Assembly (NCBI GenBank): GCA_030266845.1
Contig: JAJDIT010000011.1
Coordinates: 1-32,808 of the forward strand
Length of the DNA stretch: 32,808 nucleotides
Source: Acholeplasma sp. OttesenSCG-928-E16
Lineage (GTDB): Bacteria; Bacillota_I; Bacilli_A; Acholeplasmatales; Acholeplasmataceae
Reading direction: 5' to 3'
In this document: in pieces, positions 13,839 to 24,373 of the stretch
Layout: each line of letters starts with the position of its first letter
Position numbering within the stretch: the first letter of the stretch is position 1
Notes under the pieces: generated by a model
The model's database searches: none
What the model was told of the DNA's origin: nothing
The model's input: only the letters and a program-made list of their open reading frames with translations
Translations under genes and position numbers: made by a program

Positions 13839-15236
13839 TCATCCAATTATTATTTTTTCTTCAAGATATTGAACGTCATTATTTTGCTTAGAAATAATAT
13901 TCCATCTTTTGTTCCATGTGCTTAGAATAGTGAGAGGCCCCAATCTACCAATAAACATTAATACACATAAAACCATTTTAGATACTCCATGAAGTTTGTA
14001 AGTAACTCCAATTGAATATCCAACTGTACTAAAAGCCGATGTGGTTTCAAATAACACCATTCCTATTGTAAGGTCAGCCTCACTATCGATTCCTACATTA
14101 TTAAATCCACTACCTGAACCGATACCTATTTCAATACTTAAGATAATAACCATTCCTAATAAAATGCTCACTACTGCAAAAATCACCAATAATAAAGCTC
14201 TAATCTTTGTCTCATTAGATATTGCCCTTCCATAAGAAAAGGCTGTTTTCCCTTTTGCAAAACTAAAAGCGGATTTTATAAGAACATATAATGTTGTAGT
14301 CTTAATTCCCCCTCCCGTTGATGAAGGGGAAGCCCCAATAAACATTAAAATAATCATTATGACAATGCTTATTCCATTTAAGGATAGAAAACTAATAGTT
14401 GAAAAACCTGCGGTCCGACATCCTATACTTTGAAATATCGCATGATACCATTTATAAGAAGGGTTCCCTAATTCTGCTAAGAATAACAAAACACTTCCAA
14501 CTATAATAAGAGCAGCCGACATTTTTAAAACAATCTTTGAATGAACTGATAGTTTTCTCCATTTTTTATTAGTTAAGACATCTCTAATAACGATAAAACC
14601 AACTCCACCAAGAATAATTAATAAAGATGTATTTATATTAAATAATATATTAGATTGAAAATATGGATCTTCAAAACTGTTTCCAAGCCCAAGAACATCA
14701 AGCCCACAGTTATTAAATGCTGAAACGGCATGGAATAAACTCACACCAACGGCAAGCGATGGATTATCAACAAAATAAGGAACGAACACAAATAAGTTTA
14801 AAACAAACCCCACGAGCTCGATGGAAAAAGTGATTAGCACTATATCTCTGACTAATCTAACCATCCCACTTGCTGTGTTTGTATTTAATGCATTACTAAC
14901 TAGATATCTTTGGGCTGGTCCAATTTTAGCTCCTATCATAGTTAAAACAAATATCGCAACAGTAACGAAACCTAAGCCACCAATTTGAATTAATATTCCG
15001 GTTACGACCTTACCGAATGTAGTTAGCGTTGCACCAAAATTAGATACTGGAGATAATCCTGTAACACACACCGCTGATACGGCAGTAAATAGTGCGTCAA
15101 CATAATCCCATTTTTCATTAGCTCCTATATTACCATTGTTGTAAGATATCGGTAATATTAATAAAATTGATCCAATAAATATGACCAATAAGAAGCTTAA
15201 GATTATAATGAGCATTGGAGAAACTTTTTTTATCAT
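13839..15236 (-). CDS. ktrB: potassium uptake channel subunit, KtrB/TrkH family
   Basis: Membrane translocator for K+ (and Na+-linked K+ uptake in Ktr systems) that works with a cytosolic RCK subunit (KtrA/TrkA). Eight or more transmembrane helices with the four P-loop repeats visible: AVCVTGLSP, AFNNCGLD, SIGCRTAGFST and TSAFSTVGYS, each with the selectivity-filter glycine. Length 465 is typical for KtrB and somewhat short for TrkH; the positively charged HSKIV and GGGIKTT parts also fit KtrB. No KtrA/TrkA gene lies in the window. GGTGA ribosome site before the ATG and an extended -10 promoter in the 55-base gap behind pyrG. It occupies the place of spo0F in the Bacillus order rpoE-pyrG-spo0F-fba. 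Confidence 0.9.
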   Translation of the reverse strand: MIKKVSPMLIIILSFLLVIFIGSILLILPISYNNGNIGANEKWDYVDALFTAVSAVCVTGLSPVSNFGATLTTFGKVVTGILIQIGGLGFVTVAIFVLTMIGAKIGPAQRYLVSNALNTNTASGMVRLVRDIVLITFSIELVGFVLNLFVFVPYFVDNPSLAVGVSLFHAVSAFNNCGLDVLGLGNSFEDPYFQSNILFNINTSLLIILGGVGFIVIRDVLTNKKWRKLSVHSKIVLKMSAALIIVGSVLLFLAELGNPSYKWYHAIFQSIGCRTAGFSTISFLSLNGISIVIMIILMFIGASPSSTGGGIKTTTLYVLIKSAFSFAKGKTAFSYGRAISNETKIRALLLVIFAVVSILLGMVIILSIEIGIGSGSGFNNVGIDSEADLTIGMVLFETTSAFSTVGYSIGVTYKLHGVSKMVLCVLMFIGRLGPLTILSTWNKRWNIISKQNNDVQYLEEKIIIG

Positions 15237-15261
15237 AAGTCACCTATATCTTCTGATATAG

Positions 15262-15270
15262 ATTATATCA
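15262..15270 (-). promoter_or_regulatory. extended -10 promoter of ktrB
   Basis: Minus strand TGATATAAT, 25 bases before the ktrB ATG; the rest of the leader is short (under 20 bases), so no riboswitch fits here. Confidence 0.6.
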
Positions 15271-15291
15271 CTTTTTTTAAAATCTATATTA

Positions 15292-16955
<1,664 letters not shown>

Positions 16956-16966
16956 GGCTCTTAATT

Positions 16967-16995
16967 ATTATAAAATATATTTTAATTTTTGGCAA
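16967..16995 (-). promoter_or_regulatory. pyrG promoter
   Basis: Minus strand TTGCCA (16990-16995), 17 bases, TATAAT (16967-16972). Predicted start of transcription about 16960, which would begin GAGCC. Confidence 0.8.
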
Positions 16996-17002
16996 GCATT
17001 AA

Positions 17003-17566
17003 TTACTCATCATACATATCTTCGTAATCATCCATGATGTCGTCATAATCTTCTTCATCGAAATCATCATCAAATTCAATTTCTGTTTCTTCAACATCAT
17101 CATCGTCAGTTGAAACTAAATCAAGTTCAACTTCAATGTATTCATCTTCTTCTTCGTCTTTATCAGCAACATCAACTATATTGTCTTCTTCGTCTTCATC
17201 ATCAATAGTCTCTACTACCTCTACTTCATCAAAACTATCTGGTAATATAAACTCTGTAAAGTCGATATCTTCAATTTCTTCGCCTTCTTCGATGTTTACA
17301 TCGGCAAAAGAGTAGCTTTCCTTATCCCAAAGTTCTAAGTTGTTTTCTTTTAAATCCCATAGATCGTTATCACAATAAACGAACTTGCCGCTTGCTACCA
17401 TATCAGTATAAAATTGATTTAATAACTCAAAATTTGAGCGTTCTATTTCTTTAGCTTCAGCTACTTTATCAAATATTTGATTGATAGTTAGTGGTTCTTT
17501 TGCGTCCTTTAATACTATTTCAGCGACGTCAAGCATTGCCAATTCTTTTAAATTTTGTTTTGCCAT
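17003..17566 (-). CDS. rpoE: RNA polymerase delta subunit
   Basis: Gram-positive-specific RNA polymerase subunit that speeds release of the enzyme from nucleic acid and helps initiation respond to nucleotide levels. Residues 1-90 form the HARE-HTH domain (LDVAEIVLKDAKEPLTINQIFDKV, split here as LDVAEIVLKDA and PLTINQIFDKV; later GKFVYCDNDLWDL). Residues from about 100 to 187 are almost wholly Asp and Glu, the disordered acidic tail typical of delta. GGAGG ribosome site and a good promoter. Its place next to pyrG is as in Bacillus. Not to be confused with the sigma-E gene of the same symbol in Gram-negatives. Confidence 0.93.
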   Translation of the reverse strand: MAKQNLKELAMLDVAEIVLKDAKEPLTINQIFDKVAEAKEIERSNFELLNQFYTDMVASGKFVYCDNDLWDLKENNLELWDKESYSFADVNIEEGEEIEDIDFTEFILPDSFDEVEVVETIDDEDEEDNIVDVADKDEEEDEYIEVELDLVSTDDDDVEETEIEFDDDFDEEDYDDIMDDYEDMYDE

Positions 17567-17596
17567 TTATATATAGCCTCCTAAGCTTGCCTTTTT

Positions 17597-17625
17597 ATTT
17601 TATTAAAAACTTTATCTTTTTGCAA
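17597..17625 (-). promoter_or_regulatory. rpoE promoter
   Basis: Minus strand TTGCAA (17620-17625), 17 bases, TAAAAT (17597-17602), 31 bases before the ATG, with TAGGAGG between. Confidence 0.7.
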
Positions 17626-17637
17626 GGAATAATTACT

Positions 17638-17658
17638 AAAATACGACATTTAGTATTT
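17638..17658 (-). terminator. possible recR terminator
   Basis: AAAATAC (17638-17644) and GTATTTT (17652-17658) form a seven-pair stem whose loop holds the recR stop. All but two pairs are A-T and the U-tract is short, so this is a weak candidate that may allow read-through into rpoE. Confidence 0.35.
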
Positions 17659-18240
17659 TGCTCTATTGCTGATTGCCTTTGAGATGGTCAATTCATCAGC
17701 ATACTTTAAGTCCATTCCAACAGGTAACCCATATGCTAATCTTGTTACATTGTTGACCTTTTCTTTTAGAATATTATTAAGATACTTAGCGGTAATCTCC
17801 CCTTCTACGGTTCCATCTGTTGCTAATATGACTTCACTAATGTTGTCTAATCTTACCATAAGATCATCGATATATAAGTCCTGCTCAGTTATTCCTTTTG
17901 AAAAATCTATCAATCCACCTAATACATGATATAAGCCATGATAGGTATTTGTTTTTTCCATAACAACAACATCTTTTATTTCGCCAACAACCATGATTGT
18001 TTTTTGATCTCTTTTTGGGTCTTGACATATTTTGCATACATCACTATCGGAGATCATATGACATTTTTTGCAATATGTTATTTTTTCTTTAATCAATGAT
18101 AGATCTTCTTTTAATTTTGTAATATCCTCTTCATTCATTTTGGTAACAACGTGCAGCACTAAACGTTCTGCCCCCTTTTCACCAATACCAGGCAATTTTT
18201 TAAAATCATCGATTAGATCTTTGATTAGTTTTGGATACAT
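17650..18240 (-). CDS. recR: recombination mediator protein RecR
   Basis: Works with RecO and RecF to load RecA on gapped DNA. The order of parts is standard: helix-hairpin-helix LPGIGEKGAERL (16-27), a zinc site with Cys57, Cys60, Cys69 and Cys72 (CKKC...CKIC), a Toprim domain starting VVGEIKD (84-90) and ATDGTVEGE (140-148), and the Walker-like C-terminus GLPVGMDLKYADELT. Length 196 is normal. Its ATG overlaps the stop of ybaB by one base (TAATG), so translation is coupled. dnaX-ybaB-recR is one of the best conserved gene orders in bacteria. Confidence 0.97.
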   Translation of the reverse strand: MYPKLIKDLIDDFKKLPGIGEKGAERLVLHVVTKMNEEDITKLKEDLSLIKEKITYCKKCHMISDSDVCKICQDPKRDQKTIMVVGEIKDVVVMEKTNTYHGLYHVLGGLIDFSKGITEQDLYIDDLMVRLDNISEVILATDGTVEGEITAKYLNNILKEKVNNVTRLAYGLPVGMDLKYADELTISKAISNRAKY

Positions 18241-18530
18241 TAAAATCCAAACCCACCAATGCCGTTTGTGAATTTACCCATAGAATCTTGTTGAGCTTTA
18301 TCAATTTGTGCTAAAGCGTCGTTAACAGCTGCAATAATCGCATCTTGCATTATTTCCGGTTCTTCCATTAGCTCTTCGCTAATTTTAATATCAACTAATT
18401 GTCTAGTTCCTTGAGCTACAACTGTTACACCGGTTGCTTTACCAATAAATTCAGTCATCTCTAGTTTTTCTTGAGCAGCTGCCATTTCTTCTTGCATTTT
18501 CTTTAATTTTTTCATCATATTCGGATTCAT
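18240..18530 (-). CDS. ybaB: YbaB/EbfC family nucleoid-associated protein
   Basis: Small dimeric DNA-binding protein (YaaK in Bacillus). 96 residues beginning MNPNMMKKLKKMQEEMAAAQ, a charged first helix, then the typical beta strands with GKATGVTVVAQGTRQLVDIKI and a C-terminal helix DALAQIDKAQQDSMGKFT. It lies 7 bases after dnaX and overlaps recR by one base, the usual trio. Confidence 0.95.
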   Translation of the reverse strand: MNPNMMKKLKKMQEEMAAAQEKLEMTEFIGKATGVTVVAQGTRQLVDIKISEELMEEPEIMQDAIIAAVNDALAQIDKAQQDSMGKFTNGIGGFGF

Positions 18531-18537
18531 ATATTCA

Positions 18538-20205
18538 TCATTCTCCTTTTATTTTTACTTTATCTTCTCCAAAATATTCCACAGCTAATAATACTGTATC
18601 AGGTTTGGCTTTTTTAATATCTTTTTTTTCTTCTTTATAAAGTTTTAAATCTAACATTGGCAAAATCGGTCTTGGGTTCTTATTAGGATCGTATTCATTT
18701 TCAAAAACGGTTCTTAGAATATCCCAGTCCGACTTTATGATAGCATAATAATCATTAATTAGATTAGACCTGGCGTTAATTATTTTAAATACGTCTTTTT
18801 TCACATCTTTATCCATTATTGCTTTGCAATCTAATAGGTTGTCATATACTAAAACCATTTTATCTTTTGAAATAGCTACTAAATCTGATTTGCTTAATAG
18901 TTTCGCAACTGATTTTAAATTAGTGTCTGGGTAATCTTTTAGTTTATCCCAACCCTTTTTCAAACTTATTCTTTTATCTTTATCGCCACTATATAAAACT
19001 AATGCAATATCATCGACAGTAACTAATGGTGTCTTAGCGTCTTTTTCTTTGCTTACAACCTTCGGTCTTTTGATCATGTCATCTTTTAATGATTCTATAT
19101 CCTTTTTGAGGTTTAGTATCATTTCAGTTTGATCTATTTCATGAACAATTTTATGATTTATCATTTTAAAGATCGCAACTTCGATATATGCCCTTTTTTG
19201 TTGGGTATTTTTAATGTCATTTTGTAATTTATTAAGGATATCAATGTAAAAATATATTTTATCTACGCTTAATAGGTTTGATATATTAAAATACTTGTTT
19301 TTTTCCAAAACTAATTCTTTTTCTAATAAGCAGTCTCTTAGTGCGATAATTAAATCACTAATAATTCTAGTTATTTCTTTACCATTTTCAATTAAGTCGT
19401 CTAGTATATTGATTGCCACGCTAGACTCCTTATTATAAATAGCTAACAAGAGGTTAGAAAGACTGATAGAGGATAAGCTTCCGGCTACATTATGGACATC
19501 TTCTTGAGTAATAGTTCCATCTGAAAATGAGATTACTTGGTCTAATAGACTAAGTGCATCTCTTAAACCGCCTTCAGCATTTAAACTTATCGCTTCTATT
19601 GCGTCATCATTGATTTTAATTTTTTCAATTTCGCAAATTTCTTTTACTCTTTCGGCGATATCTTTTTCATCGATGTTTTTAAAATCGAATCTTTGGCACC
19701 TAGAAAGAATAGTAGGTGGTATTTTATGTATCTCAGTAGTAGCTAAGATAAATATAACATGCTTTGGTGGTTCTTCAAGTGTCTTAAGAAGAGCGTTAAA
19801 TGCCCCAGTTGTTAACATATGGACTTCATCGATGATATAAACTTTGTATCTACCAACAGAAGGAAGATATTTAGCCTTATCTCTTATTTCTCTTATTTCA
19901 TCAACGCCGTTATTTGATGCAGCATCAATCTCAATGATATCACCAATCTCACCTGATGCAATACCAAGACAGTTCGCGCACTTTCCACACGGTTCGTTAA
20001 TTGGATAATTTAAACAATTCACTGCTTTTGCTAGTATTTTCGCAACACTGGTTTTTCCAGTTCCTCTTGGACCACTAAAAATATAGGCATGACCTATTTT
20101 GTCGTGTGAAAGAGCGTTTTGTAAAGTCTTAACGATTACTTTTTGGCCAACTACTTCTTTAAAGAATTTTGGCCGATATGAACGATATAGCGCAATATAA
20201 GACAT
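18538..20205 (-). CDS. dnaX: DNA polymerase III subunit gamma/tau
   Basis: Clamp-loader ATPase that also organises the replisome. Visible in order: Walker A GPRGTGKT (45-52), zinc site Cys64, Cys73, Cys76, Cys79, Walker B YIIDEVHML (123-131), and the SRC motif (168-170) with the arginine finger. The clamp-loader collar domain and a Lys-rich C-terminal part of tau type follow. 555 residues is within the Gram-positive range. A run of eight A lies near the 3' end (about codon 535), too close to the end for a classical gamma/tau frameshift. Own extended -10 promoter behind mnmE and an AAAGGAG ribosome site. Confidence 0.96.
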   Translation of the reverse strand: MSYIALYRSYRPKFFKEVVGQKVIVKTLQNALSHDKIGHAYIFSGPRGTGKTSVAKILAKAVNCLNYPINEPCGKCANCLGIASGEIGDIIEIDAASNNGVDEIREIRDKAKYLPSVGRYKVYIIDEVHMLTTGAFNALLKTLEEPPKHVIFILATTEIHKIPPTILSRCQRFDFKNIDEKDIAERVKEICEIEKIKINDDAIEAISLNAEGGLRDALSLLDQVISFSDGTITQEDVHNVAGSLSSISLSNLLLAIYNKESSVAINILDDLIENGKEITRIISDLIIALRDCLLEKELVLEKNKYFNISNLLSVDKIYFYIDILNKLQNDIKNTQQKRAYIEVAIFKMINHKIVHEIDQTEMILNLKKDIESLKDDMIKRPKVVSKEKDAKTPLVTVDDIALVLYSGDKDKRISLKKGWDKLKDYPDTNLKSVAKLLSKSDLVAISKDKMVLVYDNLLDCKAIMDKDVKKDVFKIINARSNLINDYYAIIKSDWDILRTVFENEYDPNKNPRPILPMLDLKLYKEEKKDIKKAKPDTVLLAVEYFGEDKVKIKGE

Positions 20206-20229
20206 ACTTTACTCCTTTCCATCCTTTTT

Positions 20230-20238
20230 ATTATATCA
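20230..20238 (-). promoter_or_regulatory. extended -10 promoter of dnaX-ybaB-recR
   Basis: Minus strand TGATATAAT, 24 bases before the dnaX ATG, in the 50-base gap after mnmE. Confidence 0.6.
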
Positions 20239-20255
20239 TAATATAATAAATAATA

Positions 20256-21596
20256 TTATTTTCCTAGGCAGAATTTACTGAATAGTTCATTTAGTAAATT
20301 ATCTTGGTATTCTTCTCCTAAAATTTCTAATAATAGGGTATATGCTTTTGTAATATCGATAACCAATAAGTCTATTGGTAGTCCTTGGTTTTCTATTGCG
20401 TTTCCTAATGCGATTTTGGCTTCCTCTAATTTTCCAATCTGCCTAGTATTTGATAGATAATCTAAATTTGAATTTTCGATGTCTTCTAATGAAAGGATTT
20501 TTATTATCTGGTTTTCAAGTTCTTTTAATCCGGTTTTATTAACACTTGATATCTTTATACCTTCATTTAATTTTATATTATCATTTAAATCCGCTTTATT
20601 TTTGATAATAATCCTTTTTTTGTTTTTAGTTAGGTCAAGTAGTTCTTGATCTTCTTTTGATAGTTTCTGATTTTGATCTAAAACTAGTAAAATTAATTCC
20701 GCTTCACTTATTGCCTTTATGGACCTTTCTATACCAAGAGTTTCGATATAATCTTTTGTCTCTCTTATTCCAGCGGTATCTATTAAATTAAGGGTTATTC
20801 CAGCTAGATTAATTGTAGCTTCTATCGTGTCTCTTGTTGTGCCGGCATAATCAGAAACAATTGCTTTGTCTTCATCTAATAGGGCATTTAATAAGCTACT
20901 TTTCCCGACATTTGGTTTACCGATGATTGCTGTTTTTATTCCTTCTTTAATCATCATATTCTTCCTAGATAATATTAAAATCTTATCTATTTTTTTAACT
21001 AATTCACTAATAGCGGGGACCACTATATCTTTTGTCATTATTATGGCATCATCATATTCTGGATAATCTATATTCACTTCAATCTTAGCAATTAAATCTA
21101 GAACCTCTTCTCTTAGGTTAATAATTTGATTTGATGTTTCTTTTGAGATTCCCTTAGCGGCTATTTTAACTGCGTTATTGTTTTTAGCGTGAATCAAATC
21201 ATTAATGGACTCAGCTTGAATTAGATCTATTCTTCCATTTAAAAAAGCTCGTTCAGTAAATTCACCACGCTCTGCCATCCTAATTCCAGTCGATAAAACT
21301 CTAGTTAACACATTGTTAGTGATCAATACACCACCATGGGCGCTAATTTCTACTACATCTTCTTTAGTAAAGGTTCTGGGAGCCTTCATCACAGTAACCA
21401 TAACTTCATCGATTACATCACTGTTGCTATCTAAAATAAACCCATAGTGGGCTGTGTGTGATTTTACTTTAGAAAGGTCTTTACCATTAAAGATACTATT
21501 TACTTTTTGGATTGCTTCGCTACCAGAAACTCTTAATACACTAATTCCGCCAGTTCCAAAAGGGGTTGCTACTGCAACGATTGTATCAAATATCAT
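20256..21596 (-). CDS. mnmE: tRNA modification GTPase MnmE
   Basis: With MnmG it makes the cmnm5 modification at the wobble uridine of several tRNAs. N-terminal domain starts MIFDTIVAVATPFGTGGIS; the G domain has GKPNVGKSSLL (G1), DYAGTTRDT (G2), DTAGI (G3) and NKAD (G4); the last residues FCLGK hold the conserved C-terminal Cys. I use the ATG at 21596, not an upstream in-frame ATG at 21638, because GAGG stands 6 bases before it and the product then matches the family N-terminus (446 residues). It overlaps the TtcA-like gene by 11 bases. No MnmG gene lies in the window. Confidence 0.95.
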   Translation of the reverse strand: MIFDTIVAVATPFGTGGISVLRVSGSEAIQKVNSIFNGKDLSKVKSHTAHYGFILDSNSDVIDEVMVTVMKAPRTFTKEDVVEISAHGGVLITNNVLTRVLSTGIRMAERGEFTERAFLNGRIDLIQAESINDLIHAKNNNAVKIAAKGISKETSNQIINLREEVLDLIAKIEVNIDYPEYDDAIIMTKDIVVPAISELVKKIDKILILSRKNMMIKEGIKTAIIGKPNVGKSSLLNALLDEDKAIVSDYAGTTRDTIEATINLAGITLNLIDTAGIRETKDYIETLGIERSIKAISEAELILLVLDQNQKLSKEDQELLDLTKNKKRIIIKNKADLNDNIKLNEGIKISSVNKTGLKELENQIIKILSLEDIENSNLDYLSNTRQIGKLEEAKIALGNAIENQGLPIDLLVIDITKAYTLLLEILGEEYQDNLLNELFSKFCLGK

Positions 21597-22434
21597 TTTC
21601 TTCCTCGTAAATATCATTAAAACTATATTTTTTATCATCTTTAATATACCCTAAAAGGGCATTGATGTTTACATTCTCACAAGCCTTAAATATTGAGTGA
21701 TCAATATCTGGATTAATTGTTCTTAGTTTTTGGATAAGTTCCTTTACTTCTCTTCTTTTTGAAGACAGTTTTAATGCTGTAACTTTACATCCACAATCCA
21801 TTGAATGAAGGCCAATTTTATTTTGCCATCTAATAATATCTTTTTCTTTTATTAAAAAAAGCGGCCTTATTAATTCCATTCCTTCAAAATTCAATGATTT
21901 TATTTTTGGAACCATTGTTTTAAATTGTCCTCCATAAAATATATTTAATAAAGTTGTTTCAATCACATCATCAAAATGATGCCCTAATGCTAGTTTATTA
22001 CACCCTAATTCTTTTGCTTGGTTATATAAAAAACCTCTTCTCATCCTAGCACATAAATAACATGGAGATTCCTTAGCTATTTTTTCTATTACATTAAATA
22101 TATCAGAGTTTTTCACTATCACATCAATATTTAGAAACTTACAGTTTTCAAGAAATTGATTTTGATTGAGATCTAAAAAGCCTGGATTCATTGAAATGAA
22201 GACAACTTCAAAATTAAATTTATCGTGTTTTTTTAGTTCTTGAAAAAGTTTAGCCATTAAAAGACTATCTTTACCTCCTGAAATTGCAACGGCGATTTTA
22301 TCATTTGGTTCAATTAGTTTATAGTCCTGAATTGCCTTAATAAATGGCCGGAATAAAACCTTATGATATGTCTTTATAAGGCTTTTTTCTATCTCTTTAA
22401 TATCAAGTTTTGGAAGTTTAATATTAGTTTCCAT
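21586..22434 (-). CDS. TtcA-family tRNA thiolation enzyme
   Basis: PP-loop ATPase that adenylates a tRNA base and brings in sulfur; TtcA makes 2-thiocytidine at position 32 using an iron-sulfur cluster. Visible are the PP-loop SGGKDS (52-57), the cluster pair C125-x-x-C128 in CYLCARMRRG, GHHFDDVIETTLLNIFYGG (151-169) and a further CGC (214-216) in the place of the third cluster-associated Cys region. Length 282 is normal. Close to TtcA over the whole core, though the C-terminal Cys arrangement differs from the Escherichia coli form, so the exact base modified is open. It overlaps both neighbours by 11 bases, within a DHH-DHH-ttcA-mnmE operon. Confidence 0.82.
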   Translation of the reverse strand: METNIKLPKLDIKEIEKSLIKTYHKVLFRPFIKAIQDYKLIEPNDKIAVAISGGKDSLLMAKLFQELKKHDKFNFEVVFISMNPGFLDLNQNQFLENCKFLNIDVIVKNSDIFNVIEKIAKESPCYLCARMRRGFLYNQAKELGCNKLALGHHFDDVIETTLLNIFYGGQFKTMVPKIKSLNFEGMELIRPLFLIKEKDIIRWQNKIGLHSMDCGCKVTALKLSSKRREVKELIQKLRTINPDIDHSIFKACENVNINALLGYIKDDKKYSFNDIYEEENDI

Positions 22435-23380
22435 TTATGTTTAAATGCTCATCTATTAGGGCATCTACATCAATTGCTAGTTTTTTCGCATCATCGAAAG
22501 AATCAAGAGAAGCTCCTGCTGCTTGAGCATGCCCACCTCCACGATATTTTTCGGCAAGCTTATTAATTTCTATACCAGAAGATCTTAATCTTACTCGGTA
22601 CTCATTATTATCATATTCGATGATTAGGGCCCATACTGGAAATCCTTCAATACCAGCTAGTTGGTTAACTAAGGCGGCTGCATCTTCACTTGATACACCA
22701 AATTTGTTGTATATTTCTTTTGGAATACAAACATAAATAAAATGTTTAGTCTTTACTATGTTATTTAAAAGATATCCTTTTAGTTCAATTTCATTTAAGG
22801 TTGTTTTTCCTAGCTTATTGTTGATAAATTCAACATCCGCTCCTAATTCTAATAGGAGTCCTGCGGCATTATGAGTTTGTCTTGTTACGCCGCGGTACTT
22901 AAATCCCCCAGTATCAGTTACAATGCCAGTGTATAAAGCCATTGCTCCTTCTTTGCTCATTTTCAATTCTTTAAAAGAAATATAAAAGTCAGTAATCATT
23001 TGGCTACACGCTGGTGATTCTTCAATAATCCAGTTAATATCTCCGTAAAGATCGTTTGAAATATGATGATCTATTTTGATTATTTCCTTTCCGTTTTTAA
23101 ACCTTAAGTCAGATACTCTTTTAGAATCTCCGCTGTCAACGACTATTGATAGTGATTCTTGACAAGTTAAATCGGATGGATTATCTGACTTACCTAAAAA
23201 AGAAACAAAATCTGAAAGTTCAGTTGAGACATATACTTCCTTTTTTGGAAATGTTGTTTTTATGATATCTTTTAAACCAAACTGAGATCCATAACAGTCT
23301 CCATCTGGTCTTATATGTCCATATATAACTATTTTGTCATACTCTTTAATTTTCTTTAGTATTTTCTTCATAACTTGCAT
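22424..23380 (-). CDS. DHH/DHHA1 phosphoesterase, NrnA type (second tandem copy)
   Basis: Manganese-dependent enzyme of the nanoRNase/pAp-phosphatase class, acting in the cytosol on very short RNA, pAp, or linear dinucleotides such as pGpG and pApA. Metal-site pieces are GHIRPDGDCYGSQ, VDSGD, KIDHHISN and the DHHA1 signature GGGHAQAAGA near the end. I use the ATG at 23380 (MQVMKK): AAAGGG lies 9 bases before it and an ATG at 23398 has no ribosome site. It overlaps the first copy by 35 bases and ttcA by 11. It is a clear paralogue of the gene just upstream, with the same overall length; specificity of each copy cannot be told. Confidence 0.88.
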   Translation of the reverse strand: MQVMKKILKKIKEYDKIVIYGHIRPDGDCYGSQFGLKDIIKTTFPKKEVYVSTELSDFVSFLGKSDNPSDLTCQESLSIVVDSGDSKRVSDLRFKNGKEIIKIDHHISNDLYGDINWIIEESPACSQMITDFYISFKELKMSKEGAMALYTGIVTDTGGFKYRGVTRQTHNAAGLLLELGADVEFINNKLGKTTLNEIELKGYLLNNIVKTKHFIYVCIPKEIYNKFGVSSEDAAALVNQLAGIEGFPVWALIIEYDNNEYRVRLRSSGIEINKLAEKYRGGGHAQAAGASLDSFDDAKKLAIDVDALIDEHLNINGN

Positions 23381-24323
23381 ATTGTTTCGCCCTTTCATCT
23401 AATTTCTCGATCATTTGGTCGGCGATTATAAACGAATCTACCGTTGCCCCACACGCCTCATTATGGCCGCCTCCACCAAACTCTACTGCAATATCTACTA
23501 CCTTAATGCCCCTGCTTCTTATTTCAACAGATATCTTACCATCTTCTCCTTCAGTAAAACTTGCCCAAATTGGAATTTCTTTGATGCCTGCCATTTGATT
23601 AACCATTCCTCTTGAAACAGAAAATGTATCTAACCCCGATTTCTTAACTAGCTCTTTAGTATTTTTTCGATAAGCAACTCCATGCGTTGTAGTTTCAAAA
23701 TCAGCAAATAGGGCTCTTGTTTTCTTTGACTTTAATGATTCTACGTAAAGATAATCATAATATCCTTTAATGTCTGGATTAAAGGAAGTGATAAACCCTG
23801 CAAGTTCGAATGTCTTTTTTGCATTATCTTTTGATAGGTATAAGAACCTATTAGTATCTGTAATAATACCTCCATAGATATATGTTGCTGCTTCGCTTGT
23901 AGTTTTTATATTCCACGTTTTAATTAAGTCAGCAATCATCGCGGCAGCGCTTGAAAAACTTGAATCTTTATAATATATATCTATTTTGTTTATATCGGAG
24001 TTACTTTGATGATGATCAATAATTATCAGCTTTTCTCCATTTAAATATCTCTCTCCAGAGATTAAATCGTGCGCAGCTGTATCGCACACTATCACTAAGG
24101 CACCTAAATATTTATCATCGCTTATATGATCCATTTTAGCTTGGTACATACGATCATTAGTATCTCCGACTACATATATTTCTTTATCGGCAAAATTATG
24201 CTTTAGCGTCAAATATAAACCATATTGGCTGCCTATCGCATCTCCGTCTGGATTTTTATGACGATGAATAATTATTTTATCATATTCTTTTATTAAGTTT
24301 AGTATTTGAAATTTAATATCCAT
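23346..24323 (-). CDS. DHH/DHHA1 phosphoesterase, NrnA type (first tandem copy)
   Basis: Same family as its downstream neighbour. Metal-site motifs are HRHKNPDGDAIGSQ (20-33), VCDTA, IIDHHQSN and the substrate-binding GGGGHNEACGAT near the C-terminus, so it should be active. I use the ATG at 24323 because AAGGAGG is 7 bases upstream; an in-frame ATG at 24356 would put the promoter -10 inside the gene. First gene of the DHH-DHH-ttcA-mnmE operon, behind an extended -10. The two copies differ enough in sequence for different substrates. Confidence 0.88.
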   Translation of the reverse strand: MDIKFQILNLIKEYDKIIIHRHKNPDGDAIGSQYGLYLTLKHNFADKEIYVVGDTNDRMYQAKMDHISDDKYLGALVIVCDTAAHDLISGERYLNGEKLIIIDHHQSNSDINKIDIYYKDSSFSSAAAMIADLIKTWNIKTTSEAATYIYGGIITDTNRFLYLSKDNAKKTFELAGFITSFNPDIKGYYDYLYVESLKSKKTRALFADFETTTHGVAYRKNTKELVKKSGLDTFSVSRGMVNQMAGIKEIPIWASFTEGEDGKISVEIRSRGIKVVDIAVEFGGGGHNEACGATVDSFIIADQMIEKLDERAKQYASYEENTKEN

Positions 24324-24346
24324 AGTATGCCTCCTTGCAAGAATAT

Positions 24347-24355
24347 ATTTTATCA
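24347..24355 (-). promoter_or_regulatory. extended -10 promoter of the DHH-DHH-ttcA-mnmE operon
   Basis: Minus strand TGATAAAAT, with a start site near 24340 and the AAGGAGG ribosome site at 24330-24336. Confidence 0.5.
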
Positions 24356-24373
24356 TACTTTATATTTAATTTC

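Noticed and set aside
15237-15291. c-di-AMP or K+ riboswitch in front of ktrB
   Set aside because: The whole gap is 55 bases and already holds a promoter; the leader is too short for a known riboswitch.
16956-16972. Classical GGGC-initiated slippage control of pyrG
   Set aside because: The bases expected at the transcription start are GAGCC; no GGG occurs at the right distance from the -10. The hairpin itself is kept as an attenuator candidate.
18615-18640. Programmed frameshift site in dnaX (run of eight A)
   Set aside because: It lies about 20 codons from the end, not at the position where gamma is made in other bacteria, and no stimulating hairpin was seen.
23381-23398. Upstream ATG at 23398 as start of the second DHH gene
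   Set aside because: No ribosome site in front of it; the ATG at 23380 has AAAGGG at a usable distance.
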